Assembly: GCA_005808665.1 (NCBI GenBank)
Contig: SYLG01000065.1
Coordinates: forward strand, 1 to 32,191
Length of the DNA: 32,191 nucleotides
DNA from: Planctomycetia bacterium
GTDB lineage: Bacteria > Planctomycetota > Planctomycetia > Gemmatales > Gemmataceae
Reading direction: 5' to 3'
The position numbers and the translations under genes are program-made. The notes under the pieces are model-generated. The model worked only from the letters and a program-made list of their open reading frames with translations. It searched no databases and was not told the DNA's origin. This document shows positions 17,185-25,615 of this stretch, in pieces; within the stretch, counting starts at the first letter, position 1, and each line of letters starts with the position of its first letter.

Positions 17185-20100
17185 TTAATCCACATGGAGG
17201 GCAGCATTGGAGGTAAACAATACCCGTGCCAGGGCAGTCCAGGCCATGGAACGCACTTGGGGGGAAGGGGTGCCATTGATTTTGAGGGCGGTTTCATAGG
17301 ATTGCAAAAATTCCAGCGATTCTGTGATTTCTGCGGGGGAAGGGCCTGTGCCCCTCGTGAATAGATGGGCTTGTTGGATACGGGTAACATCGTCCTGGTT
17401 TTTTGCCAACAGGCTCTTGGCAAAGCCTTTGGCTTGATCGTGAACAAATGGGCTGTTCATAAGGTAAAGGGCTTGGGTGGGTGTGGTGGTGGGAATGCGC
17501 TCTGCGGTGCTGATGTTGGGATCGGCGGCATCGAAAAGTGCCAGGTAGGGATGCCGCCTGTTGCGTTGGCTCATAAGGAACACGCTTCGGTGGTTGCTTT
17601 CATACAAGGCGTAAAAGGGAGCATGGATGGTAAAACCCCATGGTTCCGGGGGGAATGGGTGTCCCTTTGGAATGGTCAGATCAAGATTACCTCCCAGGGC
17701 AAGCATCATGTCACGAACCGATTCTGCATCCAGGGAGTGTTTGGAAAACCGCCAAAGCAAATGGTTATTGGGATCAAAGGCAAGGTTTGCTTCTTTGCCA
17801 TTGGATGAGCGCTGGTATGCGGCAGATGCCATGATGAGGCGGTGCATGCTTTTGATGGAATAGCCCGATTCCACAAATTGAAAGGCAAGCCAATCGAGAA
17901 GGTTGGGGTCGGTGGGTGGGTCGCCCCGGAGTCCAAAATCGCTGGGTGTGGGGACAATCCCCCGGCCAAAATGGCCTTGCCAAATCCGGTTTACCATTAC
18001 CCTGGCAAAGAGTGGGTTTTCCTTGCGTGTGATCCAGTGGGCCAATTCCATACGCCCACTCCCCCTGGATTTTGGATCCAAAAAATCTCCACCCAGGATT
18101 TGCAAAAATCGCCTTGGCACCTCGCTCCCCAACTTGTCGGGTTCCCCCCGTTTCTGGATTTTGGCATTGGTGGGCTGTCCCTCTGCGACTCCATAGGCGA
18201 CATCATGAAGCGGGCGGGCAACCTCCGCATTGAGCCTGGAGGTGGCTTCTTTTTGCAGCATGTCCAATTGGGCCATTTTTCCTTTGTCAGGAGTTGTGGC
18301 CAAAGGGAGAAGAGTCGTTGTTCCCGGCTTGGCAAAGGGAACCTCGCCAAGGGCAATGTTGTCCAAATCATGAACGGGCACAGAACCTGGGACATGGCCG
18401 ATCCCATCACAGATGAAAGTGTCAATCACCCCATCCCAGCCCGGGGCCAGTTTTTTTCCGGAAAAGGGAATGCTGGTTGAAGGGAGTTTTGGGGTGTCAA
18501 AAGTAGTAATCAGGCCATCATAGGTTTTGGAATCAGGATCGATCCGGATGTTCAGGGAGTGCCATGTGTCCGGATTCAATGGGCCAACCAAGTCCCACTG
18601 GGTCCCGTTTTTTACCATGATGGATTGGCTTGAAATGGAAATATCAAGGGCTGTGGAGGCAATGACACCCCGGCCAACATAGAGTCTGAAGGCACCAGGG
18701 GAAACACTTTTTCCGGGCACATGAAAGTCAATGGAGAAGTGGATTTTTTTGCCTGGACTGGCCATTACCGGATCGGCGAAAACATAGCGCACTCCATCAT
18801 TGGCGGCCCCTGCCGACATCCGGACCCCCTGTTTGCCTTGGGGGTGAATATGATTGAAAGGGCTTTGGGCCTGGGGCGAAAGAATGTTAGGGCCGAGGGC
18901 AAGCCATGGGCTACCAATTGGCGATTTGGGTTTTTGTTTTTCAAAACCCAAATCAGGCCCGCCGACGATGGGGTCGCCTGATAAATGGGCCTTTTGGAGC
19001 AGGATTTCGCGCAAACGGGTTTTGAGGGCCGCTACATTTTCCGCTTTTTGGGCAGCAAGGCGGTGGATTTCACCGGTGGTTACAACGGGAACCAACCGGT
19101 CTGGTTTTTTGTGCTCTTCGCCACCGGGAAAGGACCATTGGGAACTTTGAAAGATCCCGTAAAGGGCATAATAATCTTCCGTGCCAATGGGTTCGTATTT
19201 GTGATCATGACACCGGGCACAACCCAGCGACAGTCCCAGGAGTGAACGGCCGGTGGACTCGATGACATCGGCAAAGTCGAGGTATTGGTAATCGGTGTTG
19301 GGGGCGTATCCGTAGCGTTTGCCAATCGCCAAAAACCCGGTGGCGATGATCTGATCCGAAAGGGTTGTTGGGTGGGTTGGCCCTTTATTCCCCCTGTTTT
19401 CGTTGGCCAGGATGTCGCCTGCGATTTGTTCACGGACGAATTGGTTATAGGGCATATCCGAATTGAAGCTTCGGATGACCCAATTACGGTATTTCCAGGC
19501 TTCAGGAAGGGGATAATCGGCACCATCCCCTGCCGTGTCGGCATAGCGGGCAACATCGAGCCAATGGCGGCCCCATCTTTCCCCATAGCGGGGTGAAGCC
19601 AATAACCTGTCCACCAGGTGGGAAAATGCGTTAGGAGAGGAGTCTGCTTCAAAGGCAAGGATTTCCTCAGGAGTGGGCGGAAGCCCGATGAGGTCAAACG
19701 ATGCCCGGCGGATCAGGGTCGATTTGTTGGCTTTGTCCACAGGAATGAGATTCGAGCGTTCCAGGGTGGATTGGAGAAAACGATCCATCTCATTTTGCAA
19801 CAGTGCCGAATTTTTGACCTTGGGCGGAACGGGCCTTTTGAGTTGTTGAAAGGCCCAATGGGCCCGGTCAGAAGGCATGATCACCTGGGTCCGCCCGCCG
19901 GGGGTCGGGTTTTTCTCCGTGGGCCAGAAAGCACCCTTTGCTATCCAGAGTTCAATATCTTTTATTGTTTCCAAGGCCAATTTCCCTGAAGGGGGCATTT
20001 TCAGGTCGCCATGGTAAGCAAGGGCCCCAAGGAGTAAACCTTCACCGGTTTTGCCAGGAATGATAGCGGGTCCAGTATCGCCACCCTTAACCAGTCCGCT

Positions 20101-20358
20101 TCGGGTATCCAGCCTCAATCCCCCCTGTTGCTTTTGGGAACCGTGGCACTTTTGGCACTTTTCCACCAGGACTGGCCGGATTTTGCTTTCAAAAAAAACA
20201 TCATCGTCAAGGGCGGGGGTTATCCCCAGACAACTTGCCACAAAAAACAAGAGGATAGGTTGCACTAGGGGATGTCCACAAAAATGGCTGCCAAAGGGGA
20301 TAGGCACCCTTGCTGGGTACGGAAACCCTCGTGCTGATTGTACCACTTTGTTGGGCAA
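17185..20358 (-). CDS. Planctomycete cytochrome c / DUF1549 / DUF1553 protein
   Basis: This is a large secreted protein of up to 1057 residues. After a hydrophobic signal (VQPILLFFVASCLG) it has a planctomycete-type cytochrome c domain with heme motif C68-Q-K-C71-H72. DUF1549 follows (about 190-400; LIGLPPTPEEIL, YGERWGRHWLDVARYADTAGDG). A middle region of roughly 530-670 looks like a beta-rich LamG-type domain. DUF1553 closes the protein (about 760-1040; NPLFARVMVNRIWQGHFGRGIVPTPSDFG). The biochemical role is unknown; the DUF1501 partner gene follows by five bases. The ATG at 20358 would leave about 30 residues before the signal sequence; the GTG at 20265 is a plausible true start, though neither has a clear ribosome-binding site. 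Confidence 0.9.
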   Translation of the reverse strand: MPNKVVQSARGFPYPARVPIPFGSHFCGHPLVQPILLFFVASCLGITPALDDDVFFESKIRPVLVEKCQKCHGSQKQQGGLRLDTRSGLVKGGDTGPAIIPGKTGEGLLLGALAYHGDLKMPPSGKLALETIKDIELWIAKGAFWPTEKNPTPGGRTQVIMPSDRAHWAFQQLKRPVPPKVKNSALLQNEMDRFLQSTLERSNLIPVDKANKSTLIRRASFDLIGLPPTPEEILAFEADSSPNAFSHLVDRLLASPRYGERWGRHWLDVARYADTAGDGADYPLPEAWKYRNWVIRSFNSDMPYNQFVREQIAGDILANENRGNKGPTHPTTLSDQIIATGFLAIGKRYGYAPNTDYQYLDFADVIESTGRSLLGLSLGCARCHDHKYEPIGTEDYYALYGIFQSSQWSFPGGEEHKKPDRLVPVVTTGEIHRLAAQKAENVAALKTRLREILLQKAHLSGDPIVGGPDLGFEKQKPKSPIGSPWLALGPNILSPQAQSPFNHIHPQGKQGVRMSAGAANDGVRYVFADPVMASPGKKIHFSIDFHVPGKSVSPGAFRLYVGRGVIASTALDISISSQSIMVKNGTQWDLVGPLNPDTWHSLNIRIDPDSKTYDGLITTFDTPKLPSTSIPFSGKKLAPGWDGVIDTFICDGIGHVPGSVPVHDLDNIALGEVPFAKPGTTTLLPLATTPDKGKMAQLDMLQKEATSRLNAEVARPLHDVAYGVAEGQPTNAKIQKRGEPDKLGSEVPRRFLQILGGDFLDPKSRGSGRMELAHWITRKENPLFARVMVNRIWQGHFGRGIVPTPSDFGLRGDPPTDPNLLDWLAFQFVESGYSIKSMHRLIMASAAYQRSSNGKEANLAFDPNNHLLWRFSKHSLDAESVRDMMLALGGNLDLTIPKGHPFPPEPWGFTIHAPFYALYESNHRSVFLMSQRNRRHPYLALFDAADPNISTAERIPTTTPTQALYLMNSPFVHDQAKGFAKSLLAKNQDDVTRIQQAHLFTRGTGPSPAEITESLEFLQSYETALKINGTPSPQVRSMAWTALARVLFTSNAALHVD

Positions 20359-20605
20359 AGCGGCAAGAAACCGGGTGGGAAAGGTGAAATTGGGAGGTTA
20401 GGGATTGGGGGATAGGCAAGGAGGAAGGAAAGGAGGAGGAGGAAACAGTTTTGCCCATAGTTCTTGTATTCCCCATTTTGCGGCATCGGTTAACTTAACA
20501 ATTCGTGCTTGACCCCGGTTCTGCCCATTATTTACAATTATCTGACCCGAAGGGAGTGGACAGGGAGAGTCTGCCCGTAGGTTCCCACATTTCCAACGAC
20601 CATGG
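20359..20605. other. Divergent intergenic gap with purine tract
   Basis: This 247-base gap lies between the DUF1553 gene and lpxK and should hold both promoters. From about 20400 to 20452 the plus strand is almost pure A/G (repeated GGAGGA and AAGGA), followed by a more AT-rich stretch to 20540. No gene or clear promoter was identified. Confidence 0.4.
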
Positions 20606-21805
20606 ATGGTAATTGCTTTGTCCAAAAGCAGGCGAATCCTGACCGAAAAACTGCCCGCATCCCTGCGGGGATGGTTCGGGGTGATTTGGCCGTTTTTGGC
20701 TCTATTGTCCCTCTTTTATGGTGCTTTGATCGGGGTGAGAAACCTCTTCTTTCGGTTCCGCATTTTTCGGTCCAATCGCCTATTGGTCCCTGTTATTTCC
20801 ATTGGCAATCTGACAACAGGCGGAACGGGCAAAACGCCTTGTGCGGAATTTGTGGCAAGACACCTGCGCCAGCTAGGGTTAAGAGTGGCAATCATTAGCC
20901 GAGGTTATGGGGCTGTGAGTGGGAACAAGAATGACGAAACCAGGGTATTGGAGCAAAACCTCCCGGATGTTCCCCTCCTGGAGGGGGCGGATCGGACCGC
21001 CATGGGTCAAATCGCCATTGATCAACTCGAAACGGAAGTGATCCTTTTGGATGATGGTATGCAGCATCGGACCTTGGCAAGAAATCTTGAAATCGTCCTC
21101 CTTGATGCGACCGATCCGTTTGGGGGTGGTTGGCTTTTACCTGCCGGCCTTTTGCGCGAACCCAAGTCGGCTCTCCGTCGGGGCCATGCGATTCTCCTGA
21201 CCAATAGTGATCAGGTGGAGCCGACAGTTTTGGACCAGTTACACAAAAAGGTGGCTCAAATGGCCCCCAAGGCGGTGATTGCCCATGCCATTCACGAACC
21301 CAAAAATTGGATGGATGCCAATCTGCCGGGCGTGGATCTGCAATTGACTGAACGGCCGTTTGGTCCGGTTGCGATTGTGTGTGGCATTGGCAATCCTGAA
21401 GGCTTTGCCAGGACTCTGGAGCAGCTTGGCCTGAAGGTCACCCATCAAAGGCGATTTCCGGACCATCACGAATATTCCCTGGCAGACATAAAAGAGTTGG
21501 AAGCATGGGCAAAAAACCTGCCCGAAGGAACATGGCTGGCAACCACCCAAAAGGACATGGTCAAACTTCAAGTGGCGCAATTGGGTGGCCGCCAGTTGTT
21601 GGCACTAAAAATTGGGTTCAAGTTGACAATTGGTCGGGATCGGTTTTTGGCATTGATTGAATCGAAAGGTTTGGGTGGTTCCGATTATGTCAAGGAATTG
21701 GCCCCTGCCCCGCTTCGGCCGGAATTGGCTTTGGATGTTCCGCATTGGGACAAAAAGGTTCCGACCCTCAATCCTCAAACCCTTTCCGCCACGGGAGCCC
21801 AATGA
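20606..21805 (+). CDS. lpxK: Tetraacyldisaccharide 4'-kinase LpxK
   Basis: This lipid A enzyme phosphorylates the 4' position of tetraacyldisaccharide-1-phosphate at the inner-membrane face. The Walker A loop GNLTTGGTGKTP is at 67-78, preceded by a hydrophobic membrane-anchoring helix (about 24-45). It is followed by ISRGYGA (97-103) and LLDDGMQHRTL (148-158), all diagnostic for LpxK. The late segment FPDHHEYSLADI and the TTQKDMVKL motif also match. At 399 residues it is slightly longer than usual because of a C-terminal tail. The upstream ribosome-binding site is weak. It heads the plus-strand envelope operon; its stop overlaps the next start (ATGA). Confidence 0.95.
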   Translation: MVIALSKSRRILTEKLPASLRGWFGVIWPFLALLSLFYGALIGVRNLFFRFRIFRSNRLLVPVISIGNLTTGGTGKTPCAEFVARHLRQLGLRVAIISRGYGAVSGNKNDETRVLEQNLPDVPLLEGADRTAMGQIAIDQLETEVILLDDGMQHRTLARNLEIVLLDATDPFGGGWLLPAGLLREPKSALRRGHAILLTNSDQVEPTVLDQLHKKVAQMAPKAVIAHAIHEPKNWMDANLPGVDLQLTERPFGPVAIVCGIGNPEGFARTLEQLGLKVTHQRRFPDHHEYSLADIKELEAWAKNLPEGTWLATTQKDMVKLQVAQLGGRQLLALKIGFKLTIGRDRFLALIESKGLGGSDYVKELAPAPLRPELALDVPHWDKKVPTLNPQTLSATGAQ

Positions 21806-22824
21806 TGCCTAACCAGGATGATGGGTTTCCTCCTTTTGATCTGGCCGGATTAAAAACCTATTCCCTTGATTCAAGGGTTAGCAAAGTGTTTGCCGAGGAC
21901 CTTGGAAAGCCGGTTTCACCCGATGCGACTGTTGGGGAATGGTTGGAGGCCCTACCCAATCAACTTGCCGGAAAATGGATAAAGCGGGCTGCGACGGTGT
22001 TGGCAACCGCCGCGGAAGCCAAAGCGACCGTGGTAGCAGCCATTGGCGGCCATGTGATCAAAACAGGATGTGGTCCGTATCTCATTCGCCTTATGGAAGA
22101 AGGGGTAATCGGGGCGGTTGCCATGAACGGCGCAACCGCAATCCACGATTATGAATTGGCCCTTGCCGGGAAGACTTCGGAGGATGTGGGTGCTTGTCTT
22201 TTGGCGGGAACTTTCGGCATGGCCCGTGAGGTTGCGGATGCCTATTCCCATGCCGCAAGGGAGGGTGCCAAAGGGGGCGGGCTTGGTAGGGCTTTTGGTG
22301 ACCTCCTGGTCGACCAGGCCAACCGGGGGCTCCTTTCCCAACCCAAGGCCAGTGTTTTGCTTGCCGCAAGGAGGCTGGGCCTTCCTTTGACGATTCATGT
22401 TGCCATGGGGACGGACATTGTTCATATGCACCCCCAAGTGGGTGGGGCGGACTTGGGAGAGGCATCCCTCTTGGACTTTCGGCGGCTCTGCTCGGTGGTT
22501 GCCTCCATGAAAAACGGCGTCTGGTGGAACATTGGCAGTGCGGTCATCATGCCCGAAGTGTTTTTGAAGGCGGTGAGCGTGGTCCGCAACTTTGGCCACG
22601 ATATTTCCGGATTGATCGCTATCAACCTGGACAAAGAGGCCAAATACCGGAGTATGGTAAATGTCCTTCAGCGTCCCGCTTCCGAAGGGATCGAGCTAAC
22701 CGGACACCACGAGATCCTTTTGCCCCTTTTGTACCCTGCGATCCAATGGGCCAGGAGGCGATTGAACCCAACCGTTCCGGTTGAAAAGGTTTCCGATCCG
22801 GCCTCGTCAAGGAGTGCGGCATGA
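21802..22824 (+). CDS. Deoxyhypusine-synthase-like protein in LPS operon
   Basis: This protein of about 340 residues has a Rossmann-like character and resembles bacterial deoxyhypusine-synthase-family proteins. Key stretches are AAIGGHVIKTGCGPYLIRLM, AVAMNGATAIHDYELALAGK, HVAMGTDIVHMHPQVGGADL and GHHEILLPLLYPAI. Bacteria have no eIF5A, so the classical reaction is not expected. It lies between lpxK and hldE with 4-base ATGA overlaps at both ends, implying a role tied to LPS core or lipid A synthesis. ATGATG allows two starts (21802 or 21805); GGGAG at 21793-21797 fits the second better. The family name is a moderate-confidence reading and the function is unknown. Confidence 0.7.
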   Translation: MMPNQDDGFPPFDLAGLKTYSLDSRVSKVFAEDLGKPVSPDATVGEWLEALPNQLAGKWIKRAATVLATAAEAKATVVAAIGGHVIKTGCGPYLIRLMEEGVIGAVAMNGATAIHDYELALAGKTSEDVGACLLAGTFGMAREVADAYSHAAREGAKGGGLGRAFGDLLVDQANRGLLSQPKASVLLAARRLGLPLTIHVAMGTDIVHMHPQVGGADLGEASLLDFRRLCSVVASMKNGVWWNIGSAVIMPEVFLKAVSVVRNFGHDISGLIAINLDKEAKYRSMVNVLQRPASEGIELTGHHEILLPLLYPAIQWARRRLNPTVPVEKVSDPASSRSAA

Positions 22825-24398
22825 ATTCCACCACGGACTCAGGTGCGGCAAGCCTCAGCGAGTTGTCGGTGCTCGTCCAAAGTTTGGGCAGCCCAAAGAT
22901 CCTGGTTGTAGGCGACCTGATGCTCGATCGGTATGTCTGGGGAGATGCCTCACGCATTAGCCAGGAAGCCCCCGTAATCCTCCTCAAGGCCGATCGATCC
23001 GAAGAACGATTGGGTGGGGCGTCGAGTGTTGCCTCCCTGTTGGCGGCTCTGGGAGCCCGGGTGGATCTTTGTGGAATCACCGGGGAGGACGGAGCATCAC
23101 ACCGCGTCCGTTCCATTCTCGATGATTTGGGTATAGGGCATAAAAGCGTTTTCGCCGATCCCTCCCGCCCTACCACGGTGAAAGAGCGTTACATTGGCCG
23201 GGCCCAACATCGTCATCCCCAGCAGATGATTCGGGTGGACTACGAGGACTGCAAACCCATTCACAAAAACCTGGAGGAGCGGCTATTGGAAGCTGCCTTG
23301 GCAAGCCTTGAAGGGGTCGGTTGTGTCCAAATCAGTGATTATGACAAAGGTGTTTGCACTCCCGGCTTTTTGATCCCATTGATTCGGGAAGCACGCAGAA
23401 GGGGTATTCCCGTTTTGGCCGATCCGATCAGGGGAGGGGATTGGAACAAATACTCCGGTTCAAGTACCCTTACTCCCAATCGCCTGGAGGCAGGGCTTGC
23501 CGTTGGCCGAACCATTGAGACGGTAACCGATGCCTTGGCGGCAGGTGGGGAATTATTGGAAAAGTTTGGCCTCCAGGTTGGGATCGTGACCCTGGACAGG
23601 GATGGCATGGCCCTGGTTCGGCCCGATGGCAGGGCACATATTTTCCCGACCCGGCCGAGGCAGGTTTATGACATTACTGGTGCGGGCGACATGGTTATGG
23701 CGGTGTTGGGTATGGTATTGGCAACCGGGGCGGACTATCCCATGGCCATTCAGCTTGCCAATGTTGCAGGGGGCCTGGAGGTTGAAAAAATCGGGGTCCA
23801 ACCCGTGACCATTGCCGAAATACTGAGTGACCTGCATACCAGTGGGGCCACCTTGCCAATTCGCGAAAATGGCCGGGGGAAAATCGCCCTGGAATCCGAA
23901 ATTGGCCTACTCGTAAATGAAGCCAGGCAGATGGGCCGCCGGATTGTTTTCACCAATGGCTGTTTTGATCTGCTCCATGCCGGGCATGTCAGCTACCTTG
24001 CCGAGGCAAGGCGCCAGGGCGATTTTTTGGTGGTGGGACTCAATAGCGATGCATCGGTCCGTGGCCTCAAGGGACCTACCAGGCCCGTTCATCCGGAATG
24101 GGCCAGGGCAGCGGTTCTTGCCGGGCTGGAAGCGGTGGATATCGTCACCGTTTTTGGGGAAGCCACTCCCCTTTCGCTGATTCGCCGCATTCGTCCGGAT
24201 GTGTTGGTCAAAGGTGCCGACTATCGACTTGAAGATGTGGTGGGCGGGGATTTTGTAACCAGTCTTGGGGGTCGGGTTCACCTTGCGCCCCTTGAACCAG
24301 GTTTGAGCACAACCCAAGCTCTTGAAAAAACAAGGACGGTTGAAAAAAATCCATTGGCTGGAATGGGAGGGAATGAAACGAGGGCTGGGGCTGCCTAG
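22821..24398 (+). CDS. hldE: Bifunctional heptose-7-phosphate kinase / heptose-1-phosphate adenylyltransferase HldE
   Basis: This 525-residue protein makes the nucleotide-activated heptose for LPS core. The N-terminal ribokinase-like domain (about 25-335) contains GDLMLDRYVWGDASRISQEAP and the catalytic DITGAGD (Asp290). The C-terminal nucleotidyltransferase domain (about 370-500) contains FTNGCFDLLHAGHVSYL with the HxGH motif at 386-389. This is the standard two-domain HldE (RfaE) layout and length. The start overlaps the preceding stop (ATGA). An extra tail of about 30 residues after the transferase domain is low in complexity. A heptosyltransferase-like gene follows, so production and use of ADP-heptose are encoded side by side. 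Confidence 0.95.
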   Translation: MNSTTDSGAASLSELSVLVQSLGSPKILVVGDLMLDRYVWGDASRISQEAPVILLKADRSEERLGGASSVASLLAALGARVDLCGITGEDGASHRVRSILDDLGIGHKSVFADPSRPTTVKERYIGRAQHRHPQQMIRVDYEDCKPIHKNLEERLLEAALASLEGVGCVQISDYDKGVCTPGFLIPLIREARRRGIPVLADPIRGGDWNKYSGSSTLTPNRLEAGLAVGRTIETVTDALAAGGELLEKFGLQVGIVTLDRDGMALVRPDGRAHIFPTRPRQVYDITGAGDMVMAVLGMVLATGADYPMAIQLANVAGGLEVEKIGVQPVTIAEILSDLHTSGATLPIRENGRGKIALESEIGLLVNEARQMGRRIVFTNGCFDLLHAGHVSYLAEARRQGDFLVVGLNSDASVRGLKGPTRPVHPEWARAAVLAGLEAVDIVTVFGEATPLSLIRRIRPDVLVKGADYRLEDVVGGDFVTSLGGRVHLAPLEPGLSTTQALEKTRTVEKNPLAGMGGNETRAGAA

Positions 24399-24454
24399 GG
24401 CATATTAAAACAGAAGTAGTAATTGGTTTTCAAAGGACAAAGGAGATTGAAGAA

Positions 24455-25615
24455 GTGGCGGAGCGGATTGTGGCTTTCCTCCCTGGCTGGATTGGCGACG
24501 CCGTGATGGCGACCCCTGCGCTTCGTTCACTCCGTGAACGATTTGCCACGGCAAGAATCCTGTGGGTTGCCAAATCAGGCGTTGCCGCCGCTCTTCAGGG
24601 ATCTCCATGGAACGATGGAATCATCACCTCGGGTCCTGCAAGGGGATTGGCCAGGTTGGCGGAACCCCTGGCACTTGCCAGGATGGTTCGCACCCAACTG
24701 GGTGGAGCTCCCGATTTGGCCGTTTTGTTGTCCAACTCCATGCGTACGGGCCTTGCCGCCTGGTTATCTGGTGCAAATCGCCGGGTCGGCCAGGCACTTC
24801 ATTCAAGGCGGTTGCTCCTAAGCCATCCCATTGAACCCAAACGGGACGATAGTGGAAAACTTTTTCCCACCCCGATCATCGAGGTTTACAACCAGATCGC
24901 CAGGGAATCGGGTTGTGCCGAACCCGGTTTGGCTATGGAACTGTTCACGACCCGAAATGATGAATCCGATGCGGTTAGTGCGTTGTCGGTGGCAGGGTTT
25001 CGGCCCGGCATTCGCATCGTGGGCCTCCATGCTGGGGCGGCTTTTGGGGCCGCAAAACTCTGGCCCATTGACCGCTTTGCCGAGGTGGCCCGCAAGCTGG
25101 CCTCGATGGGCTTTGGGGTAATCGTTCTGGGTGGCCCATTGGAGGCGGCCCAGGCAAGAAACCTTGTTACCCAAGCGGCCCATCCCATGGTCCGGGCCTT
25201 GGCGGAACCTGGGATGCCTCCCCTTTCCCTGGGGTTGGTAAAAGCGGTTATCCGCAGGTTGGCTCTGCTGTTGACCACAGATAGTGGGCCAAGGCACATG
25301 GCTTCGGCCTTCAATCGGCCGGTGGTAACCCTGTTTGGTCCAACGCATATTGCTTGGACGGAAACATGGCAGGAAAATGCCATTCATCTGGCCTCACCGG
25401 TTTCGTGTGGACCCTGTCAAATGCGCATTTGCCCCATGGGGCATCATGAGTGTATGAATAACATTGGCACAGGACTTGTCCTGGATGTTATCCGGCAGGT
25501 AATGGAGGGGATTACCCCCCTTCCTGCAAGGCCTGGCGTCACCGGGGTCAGGGCCTTTGACCCGCCGAGGATTGCCCTTGGAATGAAGGCACTTGCCGAA
25601 AGGAAATCGGCGTGA
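24455..25615 (+). CDS. Glycosyltransferase family 9, heptosyltransferase (WaaF-like)
   Basis: This 386-residue GT9 protein begins at GTG with AGGAG about nine bases upstream. The N-terminus IVAFLPGWIGDAVMATPALRSL is the family signature for ADP-heptose:LPS heptosyltransferases. The C-terminal donor-binding half has GLHAGAAFGAAKLWP, TTDSGPRHMASAF and the VTLFGPTHIAWT motif, followed by a Cys-rich CGPCQMRICPMGHHEC typical of WaaF-type enzymes. It likely adds heptose to the lipid A-proximal core using the product of HldE next door. Whether it corresponds to WaaC or WaaF cannot be settled by eye; WaaF fits better. Its stop overlaps the next start (GTGA). Confidence 0.88.
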   Translation: MAERIVAFLPGWIGDAVMATPALRSLRERFATARILWVAKSGVAAALQGSPWNDGIITSGPARGLARLAEPLALARMVRTQLGGAPDLAVLLSNSMRTGLAAWLSGANRRVGQALHSRRLLLSHPIEPKRDDSGKLFPTPIIEVYNQIARESGCAEPGLAMELFTTRNDESDAVSALSVAGFRPGIRIVGLHAGAAFGAAKLWPIDRFAEVARKLASMGFGVIVLGGPLEAAQARNLVTQAAHPMVRALAEPGMPPLSLGLVKAVIRRLALLLTTDSGPRHMASAFNRPVVTLFGPTHIAWTETWQENAIHLASPVSCGPCQMRICPMGHHECMNNIGTGLVLDVIRQVMEGITPLPARPGVTGVRAFDPPRIALGMKALAERKSA

